The position numbers and the translations under genes were made by a program. The notes beneath the pieces are model-generated. The model made no database searches, was not told where the DNA came from, and worked only from the letters and a program-made list of their open reading frames with translations. Below are positions 1 through 11,829 of a stretch of 64,000 nt of DNA, piece after piece; position 1 is the first letter of the stretch, and each line of letters starts with the position of its first letter. Origin of the DNA: Xestospongia muta (taxonomy: Eukaryota > Porifera > Demospongiae > Haplosclerida > Petrosiidae). The stretch covers positions 2,617,135-2,681,134 of the forward strand of contig OY848920.1 in NCBI GenBank assembly GCA_963693285.1, in the 5' to 3' direction.

Positions 1-3000
1 GATACTGCATATAATACTACTACATATGCTACATATACTACATATACTGTCCCATTTACTAACTCATCAGCTGTTGGACCATATCTTTATAACATTACTA
101 TTAACAATGATCTACTGTTAAATCAAACAGTACGTTTTGCATGGAATCAGACATACAGAGCACCTCGTACTAATTGTGATGTGTGGGCGTTAGACAATAT
201 CAGTATATCTCTACAACACAATGGATGTTATCGACAAATATATCAACAAGATTTTAATAATGGGGAAATTCCTGATTGGGATCTCATTAACACAAATATT
301 TCATTTAACTCTAGTCAATGTGATAGTTCAAGTGGATGTCTTTATTTTATTAGTGATCCTGACTATAAAGGAGTACCAAGTTCTAATAATAGAACTATAG
401 GAAGTCGTCAAGCAACATCCCCAATGTTAGATCCAATGTTAGATCTTCAAGTTATTACACCTGTTAATCTACCATCTTCACCTACTACTTATAAAGACAA
501 TATGTGTAATAATGATGAAAATATAATGTAAGTAATGTCTTTATATATCAATAAATACAATATATATCAATAAATACAATATATTACTATGTTTACAGAA
601 TTGTCAGTTTCTTACTTAAATTAACTCAATTCATTGGACCTGGTCCATGTACTGATACCTCCCCAAATGCTATCCTTCTCTCTCTGCATACTGAGGACAC
701 CTCATCACCTTTGGCATATTTTGTTCCAGTGGGTAACAAATTCTGGTCTAATTTTAATGGTAGTAGCTTATATAATGTTCCAATATACTCTCCTAATAGT
801 ACTGAGAATACATTAATTACAACATATTTTAATAATAATATCAGTGAATTCTCATTGAGTTGGATACAAGAGAACTATACTCTTAATAAAGATATCTGGA
901 GTCTTAGTCAAGTCAATATAACATTGGAACAATATGATTTATGCTATAAAAATGAGTGAGTAGTAACTCTTTATATTATTTTATAATTATATCTTTTTAG
1001 ATCTTGGAATCTTTATAATGGTAATATATCACAATCATTATATAGTAATAACAGTACATTGATGTTTGATAATGGAAATGGGTCATCACCACGTAGTGCT
1101 AATCTTTCACTCTCCTATCATTGTGACATATCATCAACTACTGTAGCAGTTTCTTGTATTGAACCCTCAGTAACTAGTATAACCAGTATGACCAGTATGA
1201 CTAGCACTGATGTTATGACTACACAATCTCCAAGCCCTATAAATTGTTCTACTGATGGTATATGGCCAGAGACACTACCAGGTTATAATGTCACTGGTTC
1301 TTATTGCTATAAAGGAACTGTTAATGGTAAATGATAACTTCTCTTCTCCTTACATTATAATCCTCTTTAACAGGTACCAGACTATGTAAACTAGATGGTA
1401 ACTGGGATGATAATATTTATTGTTTTACTAGTAAACAATTTAAAAATGTTTTATCAAAGGTATAGCACCAATATAATTTGTAATAAATATCAACTCTCAC
1501 CTTATTACATACACAGATAAATAGTTCTCCTCTAATAGCATTGGAAATATTAAATACAAATAATGAAGATATAACAGTTGATCAAACCATTTTCTTATTG
1601 TCTACTATTGTTAATAACTGGTTAAACCTGTCATCAGATCCTGTTTCAATTAATTTCACTATGGTATGTACAATATAATGTGATTGATTACAATTTATGA
1701 TATTTTTATAGTATTTTAATAATGTTATTGTTAATGTACTGACAAGCAAGACTATTCCTAATAATGAGGTAAATTTATAATTGATTACTGGATAATTACA
1801 TTAATAATTGCAGGATAAGAGGCGATCTATTGGTAGTCAACTCCTCCTAACATTAGATCTTTTTGCACTATATCTTTATAATACTACAGGACTACAGATG
1901 ATAGGAGATTCTATTGGTACGTATATATATATATGTATATATATATGCATATATATTAGTTGTTTACTCTGTCTCTCTTATATATGTAGCATTTACTGTT
2001 AAAGAGATTACAACTATAAATGGTCTAATTCAAGCAATATCTATTAACAATAATTCTATTACAATACCTCCTGATATATTTGATTATCTACCCGTTAAAA
2101 TAGCTTCATGTTACTATCAAAACATATCAAGATGGTTACCTCCTCATCAACCTAACCAATCTATCATATCTGCAGTTCTCTCCTCTACTAATTGTACAGA
2201 TTGCTCTATAACAGATCTGACTACACCAGTTAACATAGCGTTTAACCTGTCTAGTCAACAGGTATAACAAGACTTGCTCTGTTATCATAGCAACAATATC
2301 TCTTCTTTCTCTACACAGATATCAAGTACTGATAATTTATCTTGTGTTTATTGGAAGTTTAAATTGTACATAATATGTGACCTGAATTGCAAAAGGGACA
2401 ACTTCTAGCAAGACATTTGTGATATGATTTATGAAAAAAGACTATATACTGTTAAAACATATCAAAAACAGTCTTGTAACATACAGCTGCTTTATATACA
2501 TAACTTTTCATGTAAACTGCATTTGTATACTGTTTTTCATAAATCATATCACATATATTTTGATGGAAATGGCTCCTTATTGCAAATCAGGTTACATTTA
2601 TTAAGTGTATTATATCTCCTATTAGATCTGATATAAGATTACCAAGTGGTGAGTGGAACACTAATGGGTGTGGTCTTATTAGTCAAGAGAATTCAACAGT
2701 AACATGTCAATGTGATCATCTAACACACTTTGCTATTCTACTTAGTCCAGGAGTACCAGTATGTCTGTCTGTATGTCTGTATATATAACTGCCCATTTTA
2801 TAGGTTAGCGACAAAGATCGTAAGATCCTTCAAACAATAGGTGTTGTGTTAATACCTATCTCTTTGATATGTATGTTACTGACAATATTGACCTATCTTT
2901 GTATGAGGTATGATACACACTCATATTGCTGATAAAATTTATGTTGATAGATCACTGTGGAATATGAGGAACTATATTCATGTTATGTTATGTAGTAATT

Positions 3001-4247
3001 TATTGATAGCACAACTCTTGTTTGTAGTGGGTATTGAACAAACCAAGTATTGGGTATGTGGTTATGTGAATTTCATGTGATTATTATTGTTGTGTATTAT
3101 ATATAGTTTATATGTTCAGCAATAGCTGTAGTACTGCAGTACATGTTTCTAGTGACATTTATGTGGATGTTAATGGAGGGTGTGGTCTTATACATTGCTT
3201 TGGTTAGGGTCTTTGTCACGCATTCTAAACGCTACATAATGTGTTTTACACTACTGAGTTATGGTCTGTTAAATATATTCATTGATGTATCAATTATTAA
3301 TATAATTATTAGGTATTCCTGGAGTATATATGTTGATTATAGTACCCATTGGGTATCTTGTTGGTAATGATAAAAACCACACTTACTACTTGTTCTATGA
3401 AAATAAACAACTGGTCGCGTTAGTAATAAAGTTACAATAACTAAATGATGATCATATTTGTTAATTTCACAGATGTTGGTTAAATTATGAGAGTGGATTT
3501 ATATGGACATTTATTGTACCAGTTGTCTTAATCCTTCTAGTAATTTTAATGAATAGATAGATTGATAATAACATAATGACATTTTTCAGGTCAATGTTGG
3601 ATTCTTCATCATGTCTATTGTGATAATAAGAAAACATCAAAAACGTCAACTACATAAAGATAAAATTGCTAATGTCAAGTATGATATATTTATTTTATTA
3701 TTTGTCAATTTTATTTCTACAGACAATGGATAAAAGCTTCTATATCACTTACTATAGTGATGGGTATAGGATGGCTAGCTAATGTTCTTTTCTTTACTGA
3801 CAAATTACTCTTTATTGCATATATAATGACAGTCTTTATTGCTGGTCAAGGTATTATTATCTTTATACTTTATGTCCCTCTCTCTAAACATGTAAGTCTA
3901 ATTATCATTACTAGTGGATATAAATGTCATACACACAGGTAAGAGAAGCATACTCAAAGTGGTGGTATAATAAAAAGAGTAATTCTCAATTTTTCAGCAA
4001 AATATATTTCACTAAATCAACTTCTTTGCAGATATCAGTGAGTTACAATAATGTCATTATCTTATATCATTTTTTACAGAGTAATGTTAAAAAGTCTGAA
4101 AAATCAGTTCCTGCTGTTAATAACTATGGACAATATACTCTAGGAACATTTGATGGTATGTTTATATAATATGTACAGTAGATATTGATCTATTGTTTTA
4201 TGTTAGAGAGTCCATCACTAAACTTGGAAGAATTTAAAAAATACTGA
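1..4247 (+). CDS. Adhesion GPCR with Reelin-like ectodomain, copy A (5' end outside window)
   Basis: The window opens inside exon 2. Exons: 1-527 (partial), 599-955, 1001-1326, 1374-1459, 1517-1663, 1712-1768, 1814-1916, 1990-2261, 2319-2365, 2626-2758, 2804-2907, 2951-3053, 3107-3312, 3473-3539, 3590-3678, 3723-3891, 3939-4037, 4080-4155, 4207-4247. All introns are GT-AG and every exon is open. In order it encodes Reelin-like modules, a Ser/Thr stalk, a hormone-receptor-like Cys module (exons 4-5), a GAIN region, a GPS reading CQCDHLTHF (exon 11), seven membrane segments (exons 12-17) and a cytoplasmic tail. The family consists of plasma-membrane receptors that self-cleave between Leu and Thr of the GPS; the ligand is unknown. 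Oddities: a 12-bp duplication in exon 2 (PMLDPMLDL), and one extra base in exon 20 that ends the protein early, where C and E read on about 20 residues. An AATAAA lies at 4325-4330. Confidence 0.85.
2380..2592. mobile_element. Foldback MITE, family I, in intron 10 of copy A
   Basis: The ends are inverted repeats: the left arm starts ACCTGAATTGCAAAAGGGAC and the right arm ends with the complement of a near-identical sequence (GCAAATCAGGT). The two arms also share a stretch around ATTTATGAAAAA / TTTTTCATAAAT near the middle. The element fills most of the intron between the two GPS exons. The same insertion is in intron 10 of every copy, so it predates the array. The short open frame inside it is not a gene. 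Confidence 0.7.
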
Positions 4248-5122
4248 ACAAAGTAATGAAAGTGAGCTGAGCATATTAAATAAAAGAGCTGAGATTGTGT
4301 CTTAGTTTTAAATTACTGACAGTCAATAAATCATGACATTCATAATATAAAAATGTAGTAATATATTGTGATTTTTATAGTTACCTGATTATGTAGATAA
4401 TATTATTTTTTATTGTAAAACTCAATCCTAATTTTCGTTGCCTATACTATACAATTTTACCAAATATATTCACTGAAAATGTACACACTAAATTATTGAT
4501 TAACTTTATGAATTCAAATTAATTGCCGTGACTTAGTCATAATTTAAATAGGTGTAGTTACTAGTTGCTTTATAGTATGTTATTGAGCAACTCCATCACA
4601 CAAAAGGAAAATGCTAATAAAAAGTAATATGAGATTAAAAACCTTTTAACACTAGTTACATCAGCTTTGGTTATGCACACTCCTTTTATTAAAGACATTT
4701 AAAGTCCAAAAAGGACTATTGCATGACCATTTCATTACCACACATAGACAGATAAATATATAGATAAATGGATGAATTGATGGATATATATTTTAATAAT
4801 AAGGTATGTAGGTAGGTCCAGTGGTTATAATTGTAGTACTAACATATGTAACATATCAAAAATAGACATAAATGTTTATATACATGTTTACAGTAGGGAA
4901 ATATTATATGCATCTATCAACATATTCAACTTCTAATATATATCTCTACTTGTCTCTTGTTAGTCTAAATCTTTTAGTACTCAGTTAGTACAGTGATATA
5001 TATTACAATGTATATATATTTGATTATAGGAGACTCAATGTACATTAATTACTCATTAATGTCACGGTGGTTGTATCAGGGTCAGATACAAACTTTAATT
5101 ATAATAGATTTAATTTAATGCT

Positions 5123-5125
<3 letters not shown>

Positions 5126-5162
<37 letters not shown>
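5126..5162. repeat. (TA)n microsatellite
   Basis: An uninterrupted TA dinucleotide tract. The same site has longer or similar tracts in the other long spacers (22971-23022 and 41187-41225). Confidence 0.95.
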
Positions 5163-5165
<3 letters not shown>

Positions 5166-5192
5166 ACTATGAACCATCATGGACTATATGAG

Positions 5193-5422
5193 ACCTGATT
5201 TGCAAAAAGGAACCACTTCCCACAAAACATTTATGATCTGATTTGTGAAAAACACACTGTTAAAACACTTCAAAAACAGTTTTGTACACATACAGTTGCT
5301 ATATATTCATGACCATTCTATAAGTAGGCAAAACTGTTTTTTGATATGTTTTAACAGTGGTTTTTTTCCAAAATCAAGTCACAAATGTTTTGACAGAAAT
5401 GGTCCCATTTTGCAAATTAGGT
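5193..5422. mobile_element. Foldback MITE, family I, in spacer A-B
   Basis: Begins ACCTGATTTGCAAAAAGGAA and ends in the inverted copy (GCAAATTAGGT). Inner arms repeat the theme (GTTAAAACA...CAAAAACAGTTTTG against CAAAACTGTTTTTTG...TGTTTTAACAG), so the single strand can fold into one long hairpin. It has no coding capacity. It matches the elements in intron 10 of the receptor genes. Confidence 0.75.
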
Positions 5423-7903
5423 CACATATGTTATTTCTTACATAATAATATATCATAGTTGACAGAACGTTAGACTTGTGTGAAATTGATATAGGTTTTA
5501 ATGTTATGATAAGACTTGTATGTGCCTTATATGAACTAGTAGAGTAAATATAGTCTGTATGTCTCTGATAATTAGAAGGGTGTCAACTATATTGATACTA
5601 TGTAATTGAAATTTGTAGTTTATTTGGTTCCAATGTCCTAATCATGTCATGCCTTCTTTATATTTTGGCTTCTTTCATACATTATATATAAAAAATACTC
5701 ATATTATTTATATAATCTTGATAATATAATATTTCATTCTGCTTCAGGACATAAGACAACATTTCTGTATAGTAATTAGTGGCCTATAAAGCAACTAAAA
5801 CATCATAACCTTTAATCTACTCTTTATATTTAGACTCTGTAGTTAATTTCTTAATTCTGTTAATATCTTTTTGAGAAACGTTTATGAGGATATACATGTA
5901 CATGATAATATGCGCTATGATATATAGTGCCTTGTACAGGTATATGTAATATATTTGATGTGTTTCATGGATTAAAGCATATCTCAGACTAGTTAATATG
6001 TACATTGTGATATTGAATATTTTCAGCAAAAAAGAAAAAAAACATGCTTAAAAAATAACTAATAGTGCACAAAATATATTAGTTCATATAAGGCATATAG
6101 AGGTCTTATTATAACATTAAAAAGAAATTACTTTTACTAAAATACAATATCAGTTAGTCTGGCTTTATGTCAACTATGATCCAAACTATCCCTCTTAACT
6201 ATAAACAAATATAATATTAGTTAGTCTGACTTTCTTCAATGTATTTTGTGCAATGTTAGTTATATTTTACAATTATTCTTTTTTCTCTCAATACTCATTA
6301 TCAAACATATTAGCATGTCATGCATCTGTACATGTAGATGTATATATCACCAAATAAAAATATTAACAGAATTCAAAATAAGCATTAATCACAATAGTGA
6401 AGTGAGAAAATGTTTGATAAAGAGCAGATTTCACGCATTGCTATCACATTAAAAGGTCATAAATTAATACAGGAATATTGTCCTTTTCATGACAACTACG
6501 TTAATAAGAATAAGAATCAAAATGGACTTGTTAACCTTCCTATAGCCAAGAGCATACTATTGATAAATCTTACATTACGTTTCTTGTAAATACGCAATGA
6601 TGCAACAAGATGATTTATACTCTATATTGTATTAATTTTTATAATACCTCATATGATATTAGTGATATTTTTGATTGTTCTTTTTATATATTACAATATA
6701 TTATATTTTTTACTATAGGAGAAGCTTAAAGTACATTCCCTATATACTCATTAACGTCATGGTGAATGTATCAGGGTCAATTACTACTAAGATCTCAACT
6801 TGAATTAAAATAAATTTAATTTAGTATTAAATATAATATTTACACTATGAACAATTAGGGACTACATATTATTTCTTACATAATATATATCATAATTGAT
6901 AGAAAGTCAAACTAGCTAATTTTATATTTGTGTGAAAATGATAGGTTTTAATGTTATGATAAGACTTGTATGTGCCTTATATGAACTTGTAGATTAAACA
7001 TAGTCTGTATGTCTCTGATAATTAGAAGGGTGTCAAATGTTGACACTAATGTAATTGAAATTTGTAGTTAATTGGGTTCTAACTTCCTAGTCATGTAATG
7101 CCTTCTTTATATTTTGGCTTCTTTCATACATTATATATTACAGATACTAGAATTATTCATATAATGCTATGATATTTCATTCTGCTTTAATAATGCAAGA
7201 CAGCATTTTTGTATTGTAATTAGTGAACTTTTAATGTGACTAAGACATTATAACCTATAATCTGCTCATTATCAAACATTTTTTCATTTGGCCTCTATAA
7301 TTAATTATTTACTACTGATCTAACTGGATTATACATAAGAAGATAGATATTACTAAAGCATCTTGTAATTAGAAATAAGAAAATTCTAAGATTTGGTCTG
7401 GGGTACTAATGTAGTACTGATAAAACTTATGCTTTATATTAACATCCTTTGTTACTACAAGGACAATGAAGCAAACATAATTATATTTATACTCAATACT
7501 GTATTACTGTTTAATGTACATTGTGTAATGTTAGTGATATTTTGCATTTGTTTTTTTCTCTCTCAATGTTCAATATCACACTTACTTATCAACTTTTCTA
7601 AGATGCGCTACAATACTAGAAATATTATCCTATGCCATGATAGCATATTGAAAGGTCAACATTGACATAATACAAGTATGTATAATGTGTAATGTATGAA
7701 AGAAGACAAAGTATAATGAAAGTATGACATGCCTTGATTACTATATCCCAATTAACTACAAATTTCAATTATATTAGTATTAAGAGATAACTTCCTTGCA
7801 ATCGTCACAAAACGTATATAGATTATGATTAAGATACTAGTGTAGTACATAATGTCATTCTATTAACTTAGCTTAGCCTCACATATTATATCCATAATAT
7901 ATA

Positions 7904-8135
7904 CACTGTCAAAATTGATTTGTTGATTTAACCAATGTATTGTTGTACAGGTTGCAGGTAGCAAACTAATATGATGTGAAAGTAAACATAACACTGTTTT
8001 TATTACTAATAAATATAATATTAATAATATTAGTAATAAAAACAATGTTATGTTTATTTTCACATCATATTAGTTTGCTACCTGCAACCTGTACAACAAT
8101 ACATTGGTTAAATCAATAAATCAATTTTTACAGTG
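7904..8135. mobile_element. Palindromic MITE, family II
   Basis: A 232-bp near-perfect palindrome that starts CACTGTCAAAATTGATTTGT, ends in its inverted copy (AATTTTTACAGTG), and is flanked by TA on both sides, which fits a TA target duplication. The centre is an AT-rich TTAATATTAATA-type hinge. A minus-strand open frame through it is a by-product of the palindrome. Confidence 0.85.
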
Positions 8136-8314
8136 TATATGTACATGTCTGATTATTACATTACAATTTTTTCAACTTCAAATAAAATTTAATGTTGTTT
8201 AATGTTCCAGCATCCAACTCTCACCTCGACTCTGTTTAATACTGCATACTAATATGAAACATACATTTACACATATTGCTGATATAACAACTCGTTATTA
8301 AATAATACTGACCT

Positions 8315-8690
8315 TTAAATATCAAACATTTGAAGTATGAAAACAACTATTAGTACAAGTAGGAAAATGATGCCTATAGTAATACCAGCAACAGGCCATT
8401 ACTTAATTCTAAAATAAGAGAAGAGAAACAACTCTTCCAGTATTACATTGCTTACCACTATGTCTATTATGTAAAGGCAGTATACTGGTAATTGTTATCC
8501 TACTGAGGAAGTAGATAGTCCTACAATTGGTGAAGGTCTGGATATATATAATTGTTGCAGTGGGTGTAGACAGCAATGAATGTAATTCTGTAATATAAGG
8601 TGGCCTTATGAGAGTACCAGTAATATAAACACATCTTTGCCCGCTTGATCTGTTGACAAGTAGTGGGAGATCTTGACATTGTAATAACAT
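8315..8690 (-). pseudogene. Possible relic of a single-pass membrane protein (antisense)
   Basis: On the minus strand a 93-codon open frame (8409-8690) is followed, after a GTAAG-like donor near 8455, by a frame at 8315-8398 that reads as a hydrophobic segment (VAGITIGIIFLLVLIVVFIL) and then a stop. The hydrophobic part is kept in the matching places of spacers C-D (26211-26294) and E-F (41702-41785). I could not find a splice that joins the two parts in frame, so this is at best a decayed gene end. It may be chance in duplicated DNA. Confidence 0.25.
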
Positions 8691-11499
8691 TCTTTACTTG
8701 GGATAGCCAAGGCTACTTTGGCAAACAAACTTTAATTCTATTTTTTGATTTATGTTAACAACATCATTTAATTGCTGATCATCAATGATATACAAACATC
8801 CTGCACATATTATATCCATACAATATATATATGTACATGTCTGATTGTTACAATCTTTTCAACTTTAAATTAAATTTAATGTTGTTATTAAGTATGACTT
8901 CCTGTCAACTATGACATCAAACTATGTAGGGTATAGTCTCTGATTGTTTGATAATGTAAACATTATACGTGTATAAGACATATATATATCTGCATATTAT
9001 AACATTAAACCCTATTGAATTCAAAAATATAATATTAGTTAGTCTGACTTTAAATAATATGATACTATTACTATCAACTAACTAACAATATTAGTCAGAC
9101 TTCCTTTCAACTAAGATATTATACTATATTGGGAAGAATAGCTGATTATTGATAATGTAAACTTTATTTTTAACAATAAATTAAACTTCCCATAATTAAA
9201 ATGTCATCTGAGTGGTTGACATTGGTACATCCACTGTGATGCTAATGAGTAGAGACTATACTTTGAGCTTCCCCTGCATGTAGTCAGATACATTGTTATA
9301 TATATTATTGTATTAACTGAGTACTTACAGAGATAGACACCAAGAGACAAATGAACCTATATGTTATCACTTGAAGACATTAATAGAAGAATGTTTTTCT
9401 ACAATTGACTAGCATATTAATAGTTTTGTATATTTATTGTAAGGGAATCGACTGTTTATACTAACTTAAATTGAATTTTTATTTTATTGAGTTCTAATGT
9501 CCTAGTCATGTCATGCCTTCTTTATAGTTTGGCTTCTGTCATATAACATACAGTATAATTACTCTTATTATACATTTAATGTCAACTTTGACCTTTTGTC
9601 ATGATGTCATGACATAGGACAACTGTTACAAATTTGTATATATAACTATTTGCATAATTGTCACTATCATAGGATATCTTTCATAACAAAGTTATACATC
9701 TCTGTTTTGTAACAGCATATTTATTCATAAGACTTTTTATTTGTTCTCAATTGGAAATGCCATCATGTAAAATAAAATAATAATGAAATTAAGAATCATA
9801 AATCGTTCTATATATCTAAGGTATCAATTACAATTTCAAGATTTTCCATTCACATGTAAAGAGATCAAATGGGCAAAGATATATCTATTTTACTGGTAGT
9901 CTGGTACTGTCACAACACCAGCTTTAAAACAACACAAATTTTCTTTGTATGAACATTTTAAGTCCATCAATAATATTAAAATCAATATATATTCTTACTG
10001 GTTGATTAAGACATGTTATTTCATTATTATGAACATAGCTTGCAACATCAAATCAATCCAGAGCTAAGAAGGGACTAATCCATGCTCTACCAGATTGACA
10101 AACGACACTAGTTGCTTGTGTGTCACTCCATTGCTTCTTGATTCGATGAACATGAAGAGTTCATGCAATAGATGGAATTTGTTTTACTATCCTAAAGCTG
10201 GCCTTATGAGAGTACCAGTAATATAAATACATCTTTGCCCACTTAATCTGTTAACAAGTAGATGGCAGATATAATAGCATAACCGAGACTACTTTTAGTG
10301 ACCAAACTTTAATTGGTTCTACAATTTATAACCAAGTTAACCATTATTATAATCACAACAACATGATCTTTCAAAATCACTTATATGGAATTTGAGATGT
10401 ATTGAAATTGAAACCCATATAGTATGAATCCTCTACCAATAACATATTTGAAGTACCAAATTTAAGCAATACAACAAAACTAAAGCAAGTTCTTAATAGA
10501 AGCTCTTTAGACATGTCATAGCTGATCTCATTGTTGAATCATTCTTCTCAACTTGTGTATTGCATCATTTGCTTGGCTAAAAGTGAAATTCAACTAAGAT
10601 AATATAACTTGTATGCTTTGTGTTGTGTTTACTTTTTATCACATCTATGTAAAACAGGATGTTTGATTTAACAGTGACTCCTCTGTGTTCATGAAGTGTG
10701 CCAACTAACCTGAGCCTGATCAGAAAGGCCCAAAATTGCTTTGTTAACATGTGTGGCCTGATTTGGGAAAAGGGACCATTTCTATTAAAACATCTCAAAA
10801 ACATACAGTTGTTATATATAATAATAATAGCAGATATAATAGCATTCTTTTCTTGTGATAACCAAGACTACTTTTAGTGACCAAACTTTAATTGGTTCTA
10901 CAATTCTTAACCAAGTCGACCATTATTGTAATCACAACAACATGATCTTTCAAGATCACTTATATGGAATTTGAGATGTACCGAAATTGAAACCCATGTA
11001 GTACGAGTCCTCTACCGATAACATATTTGAAGTACCAAATTTAAGCAATACAACAAAGCTAAAAGATGTTCTTAATTGAAACACTTTATTGCATCATTTG
11101 CTTAGCTAAAAGTGAAATTCAACTAAGATAATATAACTTGTATGCCTTGTTTTGTGTTTATTTTTTATCACATCTATGTAAAACAGGATGTTTGATTTAA
11201 CATTGACTCCTCTGTGTTCATGAAGTGTGCCAACTAACCTGAGCCTGATATATCATTGACTTGTATTAACAGTTTATAATTCAACAGTTCATTTAGTAAC
11301 ACTAATTTGTCAACACTCATAAAATTACAGAACAATATTTATGTACTACTTAAGAAGATACATATGCGTAGGCAATTTGATGAATGTCAAAAACTTTGAT
11401 CTATATATGCAAAGATCATCATTCTAATATCTAATCATAAATGATATAAATTTCTAGAAGATTCTGAAACAAATGTGGACAATGTTGATCTAATCTTTT

Positions 11500-11679
11500 C
11501 AATGTTAATATACTTATAAGGAAATATAATGTACTAATGACGTTCTACAAGGAAGTTATGAATATTAATCATTAAGTTGTTGGTTTCATTCTCGTTGTCG
11601 TCAAGTTATTGAGTGCCAATACTAGATATTACATAATCAGTTGACAATAGTCTACATTCTTGAGGTTAGTGAGCTAGTC
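11500..11679 (+). promoter_or_regulatory. Conserved upstream block of gene B
   Basis: The roughly 180 bases before the start codon are conserved before B, D, F and G: a TGACGTT half-site, then ACAAGGAAGTTATGAA (with an ETS-like GGAAGT core), a TCGTCAAGTTAT element and a pyrimidine-rich stretch ending CTACATTCTTGAGGTTAGTG. No clear TATA box. The promoter role is inferred only from position and conservation. Confidence 0.4.
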
Positions 11680-11786
11680 ATGTTTACTGCTGTGTGGCTC
11701 TGTGTCACGTCTCTTATTTATCTCTCAACTAAAGTTGGAGATGTTAAAATGTAAGTTATATATTAGTGCTGATATAGTACTGATAA

Positions 11787-11788
<2 letters not shown>

Positions 11789-11826
<38 letters not shown>
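11789..11826 (+). repeat. (CT)n microsatellite in intron 1 of copy B
   Basis: A pure CT tract forms nearly the whole pyrimidine tract before the acceptor of exon 2. The length of this tract differs in every copy. Confidence 0.9.

Positions 11827-11829
<3 letters not shown>

Larger units (their letters stand above)
4248..11679. other. Long spacer A-B
   Basis: No supported gene. It holds the 3' flank of A, a short GATA/GATG-type repeat near 4745-4790, a (TA)n tract (5126-5162), a family I MITE (5193-5422), an internal duplication (about 5470-5790 resembles 6930-7230, with a weaker third piece near 9470-9560), a family II MITE (7904-8135), an antisense membrane-protein-like relic (about 8315-8690), and duplicated blocks near 10200-10330, 10840-10930 and 11090-11250. 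The conserved upstream block of gene B ends it. Many small open frames occur, but their codons are those of random AT-rich DNA and most differ between spacer copies. Confidence 0.6.

Noticed and set aside
4740..4800. Direct repeats as a CRISPR-like array
   Set aside because: These are GATA/GATG microsatellites with no spacer structure, and the genome is metazoan.
5817..6029. Minus-strand open frame (repeated with extension at 23556-23903)
   Set aside because: Low-complexity AT-rich codons, length differs between the two spacer copies because of stops, no recognisable domain or splice context.
7393..7665. Plus-strand open frame rich in hydrophobic residues (repeated at 25301-25537)
   Set aside because: It is kept only because the spacers are recent duplicates; no start context, splice sites or similarity that I recognise, and it is missing from spacer E-F.
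7863..8063. Hydrophobic minus-strand frame (also at 25735 and 41225, and on the plus strand at 25848 and 41335)
   Set aside because: It is the reading of a palindromic MITE, so the same peptide appears on both strands.
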